A DNA stretch of 64,000 nucleotides from an uncultured Verrucomicrobiota bacterium. Lineage in GTDB: Bacteria > Verrucomicrobiota > Kiritimatiellia > CAIVKH01. The position numbers were made by a program, and so were the translations under genes. This document shows, one piece after another, positions 1 to 9,781 of the stretch; position 1 is the stretch's first letter; every line of letters starts with the position of its first letter. Below the pieces are notes generated by a model, which was not told the DNA's origin, did no database searches, and worked only from the letters and a program-made list of their open reading frames with translations. The stretch lies in NCBI GenBank assembly GCA_937996795.1, contig CALKUH010000067.1, forward strand, positions 62,001 through 126,000. The letters are read 5' to 3'.

Positions 1-319
1 TCGTGTTGCTTCGCCGTGGCAAGCGGCGGGCCTTGGGGCGACTCGCGTTGCCGATACCAGCCTTGCGGCGTGATTGGGATCGATCGAGCGCGGCGCGGTA
101 TGTCATGCCCCCGCTGTCGCGCGCGACATGCCCACTGCTCCAAGGGTGAATTCCTCCGTCCGTATATCGCTGCAACTTCTGGTCCTGCGGAGTGGTGGGG
201 CTGCTTGCCTCGGACTGCCGTGACCGGGGTGGGCAAAATTGATCTTGTGTGGCGCCCCGCTTAATTCTACCACACCTATACGTTTTAGTCATGAAAGCAA
301 TGCGGGCCTTTCGTCGGGA
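1..319. other. Unassigned leading stretch
   Basis: I see no convincing gene here. Short open frames exist but lack protein-like composition or a ribosome binding site. The segment around positions 25-110 loosely resembles 28290-28375: both contain a 'GCGGGCCT..GGG..ACTCG' run and 'GCGCGGTATGTCA'. It may be a degenerate intergenic element or the decayed end of an upstream gene. The last 45 bases hold the candidate operator listed separately. Confidence 0.4.
276..288. promoter_or_regulatory. Candidate LacI-type operator
   Basis: The 13-mer CTATACGTTTTAG is the exact reverse complement of CTAAAACGTATAG at 15301-15313. It is a pseudo-palindrome around ACGT, as LacI-family operators usually are. 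It lies 32 nt before the 320-622 reading frame. The regulator is inferred to be the LacI protein at 9782-10819; nothing in the sequence proves that. Confidence 0.4.
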
Positions 320-622
320 ATGCGTATGCGAGCGACTCTTCTTCGGCGGTGTTTGGAAGAACAGATTGACCGGTTGCGTGCGGAGGCTTGGTCGGCGGAC
401 AGGCTGGCGCTCCTGCCTGGCGGGTATGATGTCGAGTCGGGTGGCCGGCTACTGCATGTGGAGCTGTCGGTGTTGGAGCGCAAGGGGAGCGAGGTTCGCA
501 TCGGGATCTCAATTGATGACGGAAGTTTGTTCCGGACTCTCTGCCCGGTCAGCGCGAGTTTTGGCGTGAAGCTCGAATCGTTCGTGCGCGGGCGCGAGCC
601 GATGTCCGCGACCGTGTCGTAG
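320..622 (+). CDS. Hypothetical small protein, 100 aa
   Basis: No family is recognised. The frame encodes about 100 residues, starting MRMRATLLRR at the tandem ATGs at 320 and 326. It has an amphipathic charged first half and a beta-like second half (hydrophobics alternating around residues 45-80), which is more protein-like than the competing frames. The frame stays open further upstream, but the operator-like box at 276-288 and the Met pair favour the start at 320. It ends 29 nt before the GTG of the large secreted hydrolase, so the two may be co-transcribed. No signal peptide or membrane segment is visible. The reverse strand carries a long arginine-rich frame that is a G+C shadow. Confidence 0.45.
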   Translation: MRMRATLLRRCLEEQIDRLRAEAWSADRLALLPGGYDVESGGRLLHVELSVLERKGSEVRIGISIDDGSLFRTLCPVSASFGVKLESFVRGREPMSATVS

Positions 623-651
623 GGGCGCCGGCGGGCGCGGAGGGGTGGGGC

Positions 652-3600
652 GTGAAACGTGCGGCACACGGGTGGGCGGGGTGGAGTGGCGTGCTGGTGG
701 CGCTTTGGGCGTGGCCTGTTTTTGCGCAGTTCCAGCCGGGCACGACGAATCACTTCTTTGCCGAGGGCGATACGGGTGCGAGCTATCTTGCGTATTTTCC
801 GACGTCGTACGATCCGAGCAATCCGCCGCCGATGATGGTGTATTTCGATCCCGCGGCGTGGGCGGAGTTCGGCCTGGAGAAGTTGAAGCCGAGCTGCGAG
901 GCGGCGGGGTGGGTGCTGGTTTGTCCGTATGTGCTGAACAACGACAATTTGTTCCATACGCGCCGGGTCGAGTCCGAGGTCCTCTGGGATGCGCGCCGCC
1001 GCATCCCGCACAACCGGAGCCGCGTGTATCTCGCGGGACTGTCCGGCGGCGCGTGGCGCGCGAACCGGATCGCGCATGAGTTGCCCGGCGAGTTCGCGGG
1101 GGTGCTGTCGTTCGGGGGCTGGATCGGCTGGTACGACGAGATCAACCGGTTCCCGGACCGCCTCGCGGTGTGCACGGTGAACGGCGTGGGCGATCCCTCC
1201 AAGGTGCAGCAGGAGCCGGTGGACGAGTGGTACTACACGCAGACGCTGGTGCGCGTGCGCCATGTGTACTGGCACGGCGGGCACGACATTGCGCCGCCGG
1301 GCACCGTGGATGTGGCGCTTGCCTGGTTCGACGCGGATTATGCGGCGACGGGCTCGACGTTTGTCAGCGCGCTGGCCCCGGCGCTCGCGACGAATGCGTA
1401 TCTTCAGGCCACCTCTGCCGTCGCATCCGGGCAGTACACCGTCGCGGCGACGAATGCAGTGGAGATTTTGTGGCGGCACCCGGAGTCGGGCCTCACGCGC
1501 GGCGCGGACGAGCTGGTCGTGGCCTTGTTCGGAAGCAACACAATCCGTTCGCAGATCGCGCTGACGAATCCGCCCGCGGATGCGGCGGGGATCTCGCACG
1601 CGCTGATGCAGCGCGGGCTGCACTACCAGGAGGGGTTCCCCCGGGAGTGGGGGCGCGCGTTTCACGAGGCCGCGCTGGAGTTCAACCCGGCCAACGCGCG
1701 CGCGATGGCCGAGCTGGCCCGCGTGCTGCTTGGGGATGCGGAATGGCGGCACACGGAGTGGGCGCGCGCATCGGCGCTGCTGGCGGCGGCGCTGCAATTG
1801 AGCCCGACCAATTTCTACGTGAAAGAGCAGGCGGCCCGCTACGAGGCGGAATACGGCGGCCTTGAGCGGGCTCTCGCGTACGGTCGCGCCGCGCGCAGCA
1901 ATTATCTGGCGTCGATCCACGCCCAATTGGGTGGCTACACGTGGCCGCTGTATTACCTCGACCGGGACATCAACAGCTATCGGAGCCGGCTGGAGGAGGC
2001 CGGGGTCGTTCCCCATGTGGATAATCTGCACTTCTTTTCGCCCGGCCTTTCGCCGGTTGATCGCGGGGGCTGGCACCTCACGGCGGGATCAATGTTGTAT
2101 CAGGACGAGCGGGTGTTGAACGGCTGTGCCGCCGCGCGGCTCTCCGGCGCCGCGCCGGCCTTCGCGATCAAATCGTATTCCGGTTTCACGAATAGCGTCG
2201 TTTGGACCGATCTTTACGTCTGGCCCGGGTTGCCGGGCGCCGCGTGGACAACCAACCGGTTGCCCTGCGAAACAGCGCCGTGGCGAATTGACGCGTCCGG
2301 CCAGTTGCGAGTGTACGACATGGGCAACGGGTCGTGGCTCGCCCCGGTGCATACGCCGCTGTCCACCGCCACATGGTCGCGTTTGACGTTGCGTGAGGAT
2401 TATACCGCGCAAACATGGGACCTCGCGCTGAACGACGCGCCGCTTGTGACGGGACTGCCATTCGCCTGTTCCACGGGCGTGTTTACGCGCGTTCATGTTT
2501 CATTTTCCGGGACGAATGGCCTGTACCTCGACACGTTGACGGTTTCCACGAACCAGCCCGAACCCGATGCGGACCTCGACGGGATGGGCGACACGTGGGA
2601 GTTGGCGAACGGGCTCAACCCTGCGAACGCGCTGGATGCCGGGCTGGACCCGGATGGCGATTTCTTCGCGAACTGGGATGAGTTCCAACGAAGAACGAAT
2701 CCCTCCGCCTCGAACGTGCCTCCGGATACGGGTTACAGCAGCGTCTCGGTGGTCGGCACGTTCAACCAGTGGAACTGGGCGGCCAGCAATCTGACGCAAC
2801 TCCTGGACACGTGTCATCACACCCGCTGGTCGGGCAGCATCCTGGTGGCGGCCACGGGGCGAACCGAGTTCGCCTTTGGTTCGGACGCGACCGCGTTCAG
2901 CGATGCCTGGGGGCCGGAAGGTGCATACGCGGCGTCCGGACTTCCCCTGTCGCTTCTTGCGTTGCGCTGGTCGTCGGCCTTCGCCGCGGGTCGGATCGGG
3001 CTGACGAATCCGATTAATGGGTTTGTTCGCTTTTGGGTCGACGTGAGGTCCGGGGAACTCGGCGCGGACATTCTGGGGTTGAACGACGCGGATGGGGATC
3101 AGCTCTCGGACGAGTGGGAGCTTGCGATGTCGGGCAGCGTCACTGGCGTGGACCCGTATGACAACGAGGACGGCGACGCCTTTCTGGCGATTGATGAATA
3201 CTTCAGCGGACGCTCGCCGCTGGTGTCCGAACCGTATTCGCCGTATTCCTCCATCAAGCTGCCGGGCAGTTGGAATGGCTGGTCCACCACGTCCACGGAG
3301 ATGACGCTGGTGGCCGACCATGTGTGGCGTTACGTCGGGTATTTCACCAATGGCTATTCGGCCCAGTACAAATTCGCGGCCAACGGAAACTGGGCGACCA
3401 ATTGGGGCGACAACGATGCCGGCGCGGCGTTCCCGACGTTTCTCGGCACGGCGGAACGCGACGGCGCCAATTTGAATATATTCGCGACGACCAGCAGCAT
3501 CGTGCTGATCCACTTCGACGACCGAACTGGCCGATATTCGCTGCTGTCCGGCGCGGATGATTCCGATTGGGACGGGATGCCTGATGCGTGGGAGGCGACG

Positions 3601-4266
3601 CAGTTCGGCAACATCTGGGAGCAGGATGGCGCGGGAAATCGAGACGGGGATCGGTACGCGAATGTCGCCGAATATCTCAATGGCGCGGATCCGGATTTCT
3701 GGGATGGCTGGGCGTCGGGGCACGCGTCCATGTCCGTGGCGGGCACATTTAATGGCTGGAGCCAGTCCGCGAACAACATGGGTCTGACCGGCAACCATCT
3801 GTGGCGCGCGGAGCTGTCGTTTACGAATGCGTCCGGCGTACAGTTTAAATTCGCCGCCGATGGATCTTGGGCGACGGCGTGGGGCGATCCCGCACAGCCT
3901 TCGACGACCGTACCGCTGCGCGGGCGTGGCGATCCCGCGCCCGGCAGCGGAAACATCGGCGTGAGCGAGCCGCTGAATGGTATCTATTGGTTCACGTTTC
4001 ATGCGCTGTCCGGGCGCTATGCGCTGGATTACGCCCCGCACTACATCGTGATGCGGCCCGCGGCGGCGGCTCCGTCGCCGGAGGCGGGCCTCACGCTTCG
4101 CTGGCTCAGCTCCTCGGGCCGCCGCTACAGTGTTGGAGCGTTTACGAACCTGAACGCGCCGTCCGCCGTGCTGGCGAGCAACATTCCTGCCACGCCGCCG
4201 ATGAACACCTGGACGCAGGCGCTGCCGGCGGACCGGGCCGTAATCTTCATTCGGTTGGATCCGTGA
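652..4266 (+). CDS. Secreted alpha/beta-hydrolase with TPR-like region and three starch-binding-like modules
   Basis: A 1204-residue exported protein starting at GTG. It has a signal peptide (hydrophobic core 11-22, cleavage likely after VFA25). Residues 35-225 form an alpha/beta-hydrolase of the esterase/PHB-depolymerase type: nucleophile elbow GLSGG with Ser131, likely His211 in HGGHD and perhaps Asp181. Residues about 320-420 are helical and TPR-like. A lectin-like stretch follows. From about 640 the protein alternates calcium-binding TSP3-like segments (DADLDGMGDTWE, DADGDQLSDEWE, DSDWDGMPDAWE) with three E-set modules beginning GTFNQW, GSWNGW and GTFNGW near 700, 865 and 1027, which resemble CBM48/starch-binding folds. 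The last 70 residues, with LRWLSSSGRRYSV, match a tail common in secreted verrucomicrobial proteins. Substrate unknown; esterase plus glucan binding is inferred. Confidence 0.7.
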   Translation: MKRAAHGWAGWSGVLVALWAWPVFAQFQPGTTNHFFAEGDTGASYLAYFPTSYDPSNPPPMMVYFDPAAWAEFGLEKLKPSCEAAGWVLVCPYVLNNDNLFHTRRVESEVLWDARRRIPHNRSRVYLAGLSGGAWRANRIAHELPGEFAGVLSFGGWIGWYDEINRFPDRLAVCTVNGVGDPSKVQQEPVDEWYYTQTLVRVRHVYWHGGHDIAPPGTVDVALAWFDADYAATGSTFVSALAPALATNAYLQATSAVASGQYTVAATNAVEILWRHPESGLTRGADELVVALFGSNTIRSQIALTNPPADAAGISHALMQRGLHYQEGFPREWGRAFHEAALEFNPANARAMAELARVLLGDAEWRHTEWARASALLAAALQLSPTNFYVKEQAARYEAEYGGLERALAYGRAARSNYLASIHAQLGGYTWPLYYLDRDINSYRSRLEEAGVVPHVDNLHFFSPGLSPVDRGGWHLTAGSMLYQDERVLNGCAAARLSGAAPAFAIKSYSGFTNSVVWTDLYVWPGLPGAAWTTNRLPCETAPWRIDASGQLRVYDMGNGSWLAPVHTPLSTATWSRLTLREDYTAQTWDLALNDAPLVTGLPFACSTGVFTRVHVSFSGTNGLYLDTLTVSTNQPEPDADLDGMGDTWELANGLNPANALDAGLDPDGDFFANWDEFQRRTNPSASNVPPDTGYSSVSVVGTFNQWNWAASNLTQLLDTCHHTRWSGSILVAATGRTEFAFGSDATAFSDAWGPEGAYAASGLPLSLLALRWSSAFAAGRIGLTNPINGFVRFWVDVRSGELGADILGLNDADGDQLSDEWELAMSGSVTGVDPYDNEDGDAFLAIDEYFSGRSPLVSEPYSPYSSIKLPGSWNGWSTTSTEMTLVADHVWRYVGYFTNGYSAQYKFAANGNWATNWGDNDAGAAFPTFLGTAERDGANLNIFATTSSIVLIHFDDRTGRYSLLSGADDSDWDGMPDAWEATQFGNIWEQDGAGNRDGDRYANVAEYLNGADPDFWDGWASGHASMSVAGTFNGWSQSANNMGLTGNHLWRAELSFTNASGVQFKFAADGSWATAWGDPAQPSTTVPLRGRGDPAPGSGNIGVSEPLNGIYWFTFHALSGRYALDYAPHYIVMRPAAAAPSPEAGLTLRWLSSSGRRYSVGAFTNLNAPSAVLASNIPATPPMNTWTQALPADRAVIFIRLDP

Positions 4267-4292
4267 TGCGCGTCGCCCCCCCCATAAAAATA

Positions 4293-4326
4293 GCCCCAAG
4301 ATTCTTCTTGCGGGGCCCCTAGTTTT
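4293..4326 (+). terminator. Possible terminator after the secreted hydrolase
   Basis: GCCCC at 4293-4297 can pair with GGGGC at 4312-4316 around a 14-nt loop. A short T tract (AGTTTT) follows 27 nt after the TGA of the hydrolase gene. The stem is short, so this is a weak call. Confidence 0.35.
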
Positions 4327-4338
4327 AATAATATCAGT

Positions 4339-4351
4339 CTGAACGTTTTAG
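4339..4351. promoter_or_regulatory. Candidate LacI-type operator (weaker copy)
   Basis: CTGAACGTTTTAG matches CTATACGTTTTAG (276-288) at 11 of 13 positions and keeps the ACGT core. It lies 219 nt before the ATG at 4570, in the only non-coding gap upstream of that gene. The distance is long for a simple repressor site unless transcription starts well upstream. Confidence 0.3.
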
Positions 4352-4569
4352 CTGGCGAGTCGCATCGCCAGTTATTCGGGGAGGGTGCCGGTGGACTCGC
4401 TAAATGGGGAGCGTGTCGGGCGGACGCATCGCCGCTGTTGTTGCGCGGCGCGCCGTGTGTCGTATCGGTCGGACCGCGATTTCGCGGCCCGGCCGTTTTT
4501 CTTTTTGGGGAAACCCGTTTCGGAGCGTTTTGTGGCGTTGGCGGACGCTTGTGCCTTGGAGGGCCGATC

Positions 4570-7500
4570 ATGAATACGCGTGCAATGCTGGTGGCGGGGG
4601 TGGTGGCTGCGGTGGCGGTGTTTGTTCCGAAGGGCGGGGCGCAATGCTCCGGCGGAGTGGGGGGCGGGCGTGCCACGCATACGGCTTCATCCATCACGCT
4701 GGATGGCTTTCTAGACACGAACCTATACGTATTGATCACGGAAAGCGGATTCGCCTCGCCCGTTTCGGGGGGCGCCACCAATGCGTCGGACGCAATTGGG
4801 GAGGGATCCGCCAAGACGATTTACGACTGCAATAGCGATCCGGATGTTGCTGATTTCAGCAGCGTGGATATTTCCACGGAGGGGCACACCGCCGACCTCA
4901 AGAAGTTCTATGTGACATGGGACGCCACCAACCTGTACCTGCTGGTGGAGGGCCCGAATGCCTTTCACCGGGGGTTCGGGGCGGTGGATCGAGCCGACCT
5001 TTTTGTTGCGATTGATTCTGCGGATTCCCGCTGTTCCGACACGACGCCGGTGGCGCGAGAGGGTGGCGATAATTTCAACAAGAACATCGATTTTGCGGGA
5101 TGGCGGCCGAATTATTTCATCGGCGTAGAATACATCACCAACGGTGGCGCGAACGGGTATGCGGTGTTGCGTCAGGCCCAATATGACGCGGCAGGCAATG
5201 TGACCAACAAGATTACGCTGGCGATTGACACGGTGCCCAACACGATTGGCACCAACAGCATGGAGTTCAATGGGCGGCGTGATACCGCGATCACCGAGTT
5301 TCGGATCAACTGGAGCGCCTTTGGTGGCAAGCCGGCTGATTGCGCCGGTGCTGCATGGAATTTCGCCCTGTACACGACGGGCGACCTCGACAATTACGAT
5401 GCGTATGACACGGCGCCCGGCATCGGACAATCGACGAACGGCTTCGAGATCCTGGGGGACACCCCGTTTGATGGCGACCATGTGGCAACGAATTTCTGCG
5501 GAGGCTGCAATGCGGGATGTGGTGATGGGGTCGTGGACCCGGCGACGGGCGTGTTGGACAACTCGGGCGGATATGGGGAAGACGATCATCACACCGGTTC
5601 GGGCTGCGCAAGCGGCGCGAAGGTCCCTTCGTCGGACAATTCAAATCCTTTCAACAACAACGAAGTCGACACCATCCAAGGATATTTTCGGATCACGAAT
5701 GTCGGTCAGATGCCCACGGATGGGCCGTCCATTACGTGCCCAGGAAACATCTCGACGAATGCAGCCTGTGGCAATCCCACCGTTGCCGTGACGTGGTCCA
5801 GTCCGTCGGCCACGGAGGGCGACTGCGCCATCGCCACGAATTATTGCGTGCCGGCGAGCGGGTCCTCGTTTGCGGTCGGGGTCACGACCGTCCGTTGTTT
5901 TGCAGTGGACACGGGCGGAAACACCAACTCCTGTGCGTTCACCGTGACGGTGGGCTCCTCGGACACGGTGCCTCCGGTGTTTTATGGCGTGCCCGGACCC
6001 ATTACGGTGGAGTGCGGCTCGCATCTTTCGTATTTGGAGAATCCGGGGGGGATCACGGCCACGGATGCCTGCGATGGCGCCCGGTCTGTCAGTTTCACCT
6101 CCATTCAGGACCCTCAATCCACCTGCCCGCCCTTCATTATCACGCGGACGTGGATGGCCACGGACGCCTCCGGAAACAGCGCGCAAACGCAGCAGGTTAT
6201 CACCGTGCAGGACACCACGCCGCCCGTGTTGATTTGTCCGGGTACGCAAGCTGTCGGGGTGGCCATCAGTGTAACGAGCGCGGTGGTTCATTTTCAGGCG
6301 TCGGTGACGGATGTATGCATGGCGGTCAATATCCAGTATACGCCGCCGTCCGGCAGCTCATTTAATCTCGGCACGACGCTGGTGAGCGTGGTCGCCATTG
6401 ACAGTTGTAGCAATCTGGCCACCTGCTATTTCCCGGTGATCGTTTATGAGGCGCCGCTTGCGCTCACAAACAGGCTGAATGCGTGCCGTTCTGGAACGCC
6501 GACACTGGATGGGTTTGTGAATCCGGTGGCCGAGGGTTGGTCGCTGCTGACGGAGCGTACATTCGCCCGGCCCGTCCAGGGCGGCAGCGCGATCCATTCG
6601 GATTCGGTGGGCGAGGGTGCGGCGAAAACCATATACGACACCAACGCCGATCCGGATGTATCAGATTTCAACAACGTCGATATTTCCACAGAGGGACACG
6701 ATGCGGATATTGAGGAAGTATACATCACTTGGGATTCCAATCACCTTTACATCGCGGTGGTGGGTCCGAACGCGTTTCACACCGGTTTTGGCGCGCCGGA
6801 TCGCGCGGATCTGTTCATCGCCATTGACACCAATGACTCGCGGATTAGCGATACCGCGCCGGTGGCGCGTGAGGGCGGGGATATGTTCTACAAAAAGATC
6901 GATTTCGCCGGGTGGCGCCCGGAATATTTCGTCGGACTGGAATGGATCAATAACGGAGGCGGATCCGGGTATGCCCAGATTAGCCGGGCGTATTACGCCA
7001 CAAACGGCGCGGTGACCAACACCGTGATTTTGGGCGGTGACCATACGCCGAATACACTGACCAACAGCGTTCTGGAGTTTAATGGGCGCCGCGACACCGC
7101 GGCCACCGAGTTTCGCATTGCGTGGAGTGTGTTCGGGGGGCGTCCCAACGGCTTGCCGTGGAATTTTGCCGTATACACGGCGGGAAATCTGGACAATTAC
7201 GACGCGTACGACACCGCGCCGGGCACGGGCCAGTCCAGCACCGGTTTCGAGGTGTTGGGCGACGTGCCGTTCGATGGTGACCATGTGGGCACCAATTTCT
7301 GCGGCGGGTGCAACAGTGGCTGTGGAGATGGGGTTGTGGACCCGGTCACGGGTGTGCTTGACAGCTCTGGCGGGTATGGGGAGGACGATCATCATACTGG
7401 CGCTGGTTGCTCGAGTGGGGCCAAGGTTCCGTCTTCCGACAACACCAATCCTTTCAACAACAACGAAGTCGACACCATCCAGGGCTATTTTCAGGTGGCG

Positions 7501-9762
7501 AATGTCGGCGCATTGTCGGGAACCGGATGCGAAGCCGACTCGGTGGGGTTGACCGCGCGTTACTACAACAATATTGATTTGACCGCGCTGGCGCTCCAGC
7601 GACTGGATTCAGCGGTGGATTTTAACTGGGGGGCGGGGTCGCCAGACGCCGCGGTGGGGGCCGACACCTTTTCCGCCCGCTGGACGGGACAGGTGTATGC
7701 GCCCAGCAACGGTCAGTACGCGTTTTCGGTGGCCTCGGATGATGGCGTGCGACTGTGGGTGGGCGGAAAGCTGGTGCTCGACAACTGGGTGGACCAGGCG
7801 TTTACGGAAAAGACGGGCAGCGTCACGCTGGTCAGGGGCTATCACGACCTGTTGCTGGAGTATTACGACAACCTCTATGATGCCGCCGTGACGTTGTCGT
7901 GGGCCGGCCCGGGCTTCGCGAAGCAGGTGGTGTCGGCGTCGAATCTATATGCCGCCTCGGCGACGGCCTATCACCAACCCGCGCGTCCGCCGTTGATTTC
8001 GCCTCAGGGCACGGTGTCCGGCGAGGATGTCCACATGGAATCGCTGCCGATGCATGACCCCGACGGCCACGGCCACGCCATGACGGACTGGATGATCTGG
8101 AACGAGGCGACGAACGAAGTGGTCTGGCAGGCGGTGGGCCTGACGAACTCCGTACTGCGCCTGCATATTCACCTCGGCGACGGGGTGTTCACGAACAGCC
8201 ACGCGGGGCGTGTGGCGCTGCGGTTTGATACGAACTATGTCCTGGCGGTGCGATTCAAGGATGACAGCAATGACCCCGCAACGGAGTGGAGCCCGTGGCT
8301 TTACCGGCCGTTTGCCACCCAGCCTCTCGGGGTGGGCAACAGCAATTCCTCCTGGGCGGTCTATGAGTCCGGGTTTGAAATACAGCTGGCCTCGCACGGT
8401 CTGCAGCTGCCGGTGAATATTGCGTTTCATCCCAATCCGGGAACCAACGCGCACGACCCGTTCTTCTATGTAGCGGAATTGTACGGCAACATCAAGTGGG
8501 CCGCCCGAGACGGGCACTTGCACGACTATGCGACCAACGTCCTGAATTTTGACCCGCTGGGGCCTTTCCCGGGATCGGGCGAAAAGGGACTGGCCGGTTT
8601 GTGGGTGGAGACAAACGGAAATCTGCTCGCCACCATGCTGTATGCGCCGAACACCAACGATCCGGGCGTGCAATATCCCAAGGTCACGCGTTTCCTGAGT
8701 GCGCCGGACGGGAAGAGCGCGACCGGGACGGTGGACCTCCTCTTGATTCCAGAGCCGAGCGGGGCGTCCCACCAGATCTCCCATGTCGAAACGGGACCGG
8801 ACGGCCTCATCTATGTCAATGTCGGGGACGGCACCACGCCGTCGTATGCCCAGAACACGAATTCCTATCAGGGCAAAATCCTTCGCATGAACCCGAACGG
8901 AACGCCCGCCACGAACAATCCGTTCTTCAATGCCGCAAATGGAACAAATGCCACGGATTACATTTACGCCTACGGACTGCGCAATCCCTTCGGCGGACGC
9001 TGGCGGCACAGCAGCACGAATTACTACATCGTGGAGAACGGCCCGGATATCGACCGCATGGTGCGGGTGGCGCGAGGTTCAAGTTATGGATGGGATGGAT
9101 CCAACGCCAGCATCAGCAACAACGCGCTGCTTCTGTGGTATCCGATCACGGCGCCCGTGAACATGGCCTTTATCCAGACCAATACATTTGCGTACAGTGG
9201 ATTCCCCTCGCAGTACTGGAACTACGGCTTTGTGACGGAGTCCGGTCCCACATGGGGCACCGGGCCGTTTACAAACACCGCAGTCAAAAATGGCAAGCGC
9301 GTCCGCTTGTTCCAATTCGACAGCTCGGGGGGTGTGGTGACGAATCGGAAGTTTGCGGAGTATATCGGCACCGGCAAGGGCACCTGCGTGGCGCTGGCGG
9401 CCGGGCCCGACGGGCTGTATTTCTCTGACTTCTACAAGGATCAGGAATTTGTAGACCCCACGGCCCGGGGCGCCAATATCTGGCGTCTGAAGTATGTGGG
9501 AACCAATGTCGCGTCGCCGGTGCTTTCGCCGCCGGGAGGGACCTTTGCCTCTCCAACAAACGTGGTTGTCACCTGCACGACGCCCTTTGCCAGTTTGCAT
9601 TGGACGACAAATGGAGTCGATCCGAGCACGGGCGACGCAAGCGTGGAGAGCGGGCAATCGATCTCGATCAGCACGTCCGCCACCCTCAAGGTCAAGGGAT
9701 TCCGGACGGGCTATTCGCCCAGCGCCGTGACGTCGGCCGTGTTTAACATCACGGGGCTGTAG
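4570..9762 (+). CDS. Secreted multidomain protein: duplicated CBM9-like module, HYR, PA14, sugar-dehydrogenase-like propeller
   Basis: 1730 residues from ATG 4570, preceded by GGAGGG at a good distance; the frame is open further upstream but has no signal peptide there. A signal peptide ends near GGA24. Residues about 44-383 and 646-982 are two copies of one long module (shared AKTIYD, VDISTEGH, PVAREGGD, DFAGWRP, DTIQGYF), resembling CBM9/DOMON-type carbohydrate binding. Between them lie two to three HYR/Ig-like repeats with Cys pairs (about 384-627). A PA14 domain (DDGVRLWVGGKLVLDNW) spans about 987-1127. Residues about 1257-1645 form a glucose/sorbosone-dehydrogenase-type beta-propeller (GPDGLIYVNVGDG, YGLRNPFG, GPDIDRM). 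The end (1647-1730) resembles the chitobiase C-terminal domain. Probably an extracellular sugar-binding oxidoreductase; cofactor and substrate cannot be read from sequence. Confidence 0.72.
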   Translation: MNTRAMLVAGVVAAVAVFVPKGGAQCSGGVGGGRATHTASSITLDGFLDTNLYVLITESGFASPVSGGATNASDAIGEGSAKTIYDCNSDPDVADFSSVDISTEGHTADLKKFYVTWDATNLYLLVEGPNAFHRGFGAVDRADLFVAIDSADSRCSDTTPVAREGGDNFNKNIDFAGWRPNYFIGVEYITNGGANGYAVLRQAQYDAAGNVTNKITLAIDTVPNTIGTNSMEFNGRRDTAITEFRINWSAFGGKPADCAGAAWNFALYTTGDLDNYDAYDTAPGIGQSTNGFEILGDTPFDGDHVATNFCGGCNAGCGDGVVDPATGVLDNSGGYGEDDHHTGSGCASGAKVPSSDNSNPFNNNEVDTIQGYFRITNVGQMPTDGPSITCPGNISTNAACGNPTVAVTWSSPSATEGDCAIATNYCVPASGSSFAVGVTTVRCFAVDTGGNTNSCAFTVTVGSSDTVPPVFYGVPGPITVECGSHLSYLENPGGITATDACDGARSVSFTSIQDPQSTCPPFIITRTWMATDASGNSAQTQQVITVQDTTPPVLICPGTQAVGVAISVTSAVVHFQASVTDVCMAVNIQYTPPSGSSFNLGTTLVSVVAIDSCSNLATCYFPVIVYEAPLALTNRLNACRSGTPTLDGFVNPVAEGWSLLTERTFARPVQGGSAIHSDSVGEGAAKTIYDTNADPDVSDFNNVDISTEGHDADIEEVYITWDSNHLYIAVVGPNAFHTGFGAPDRADLFIAIDTNDSRISDTAPVAREGGDMFYKKIDFAGWRPEYFVGLEWINNGGGSGYAQISRAYYATNGAVTNTVILGGDHTPNTLTNSVLEFNGRRDTAATEFRIAWSVFGGRPNGLPWNFAVYTAGNLDNYDAYDTAPGTGQSSTGFEVLGDVPFDGDHVGTNFCGGCNSGCGDGVVDPVTGVLDSSGGYGEDDHHTGAGCSSGAKVPSSDNTNPFNNNEVDTIQGYFQVANVGALSGTGCEADSVGLTARYYNNIDLTALALQRLDSAVDFNWGAGSPDAAVGADTFSARWTGQVYAPSNGQYAFSVASDDGVRLWVGGKLVLDNWVDQAFTEKTGSVTLVRGYHDLLLEYYDNLYDAAVTLSWAGPGFAKQVVSASNLYAASATAYHQPARPPLISPQGTVSGEDVHMESLPMHDPDGHGHAMTDWMIWNEATNEVVWQAVGLTNSVLRLHIHLGDGVFTNSHAGRVALRFDTNYVLAVRFKDDSNDPATEWSPWLYRPFATQPLGVGNSNSSWAVYESGFEIQLASHGLQLPVNIAFHPNPGTNAHDPFFYVAELYGNIKWAARDGHLHDYATNVLNFDPLGPFPGSGEKGLAGLWVETNGNLLATMLYAPNTNDPGVQYPKVTRFLSAPDGKSATGTVDLLLIPEPSGASHQISHVETGPDGLIYVNVGDGTTPSYAQNTNSYQGKILRMNPNGTPATNNPFFNAANGTNATDYIYAYGLRNPFGGRWRHSSTNYYIVENGPDIDRMVRVARGSSYGWDGSNASISNNALLLWYPITAPVNMAFIQTNTFAYSGFPSQYWNYGFVTESGPTWGTGPFTNTAVKNGKRVRLFQFDSSGGVVTNRKFAEYIGTGKGTCVALAAGPDGLYFSDFYKDQEFVDPTARGANIWRLKYVGTNVASPVLSPPGGTFASPTNVVVTCTTPFASLHWTTNGVDPSTGDASVESGQSISISTSATLKVKGFRTGYSPSAVTSAVFNITGL
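4699..5716 (+). repeat. Internal module repeat, copy 1
   Basis: Codes for about 340 residues repeated at 6505-7515 in the same gene. The protein copies share long blocks (AKTIYD, NPFNNNEVDTIQGYF). The DNA has diverged at third positions, so the duplication is old but retained. Edges are approximate. Confidence 0.75.
6505..7515 (+). repeat. Internal module repeat, copy 2
   Basis: Second copy of the module at 4699-5716, placed after the HYR/Ig-like repeats and just before the PA14 domain. It ends in the same NPFNNNEVDTIQGYF block. Edges are approximate. Confidence 0.75.
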
Positions 9763-9781
9763 TGCGGAGGTCCTTCGCGCG

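Noticed and set aside
25..110. Possible dispersed repeat shared with 28290-28375
   Set aside because: Only short blocks match by eye, with gaps; not enough to call a repeat family.
289..2076. 595-residue open frame on the minus strand
   Set aside because: It is antisense to the secreted hydrolase, extremely Arg/Ala/Pro-rich, has no family motif, and results from high third-position G+C.
4438..4569. N-terminal extension of the propeller gene
   Set aside because: No signal peptide or family similarity; a strong RBS and an export signal begin at ATG 4570.
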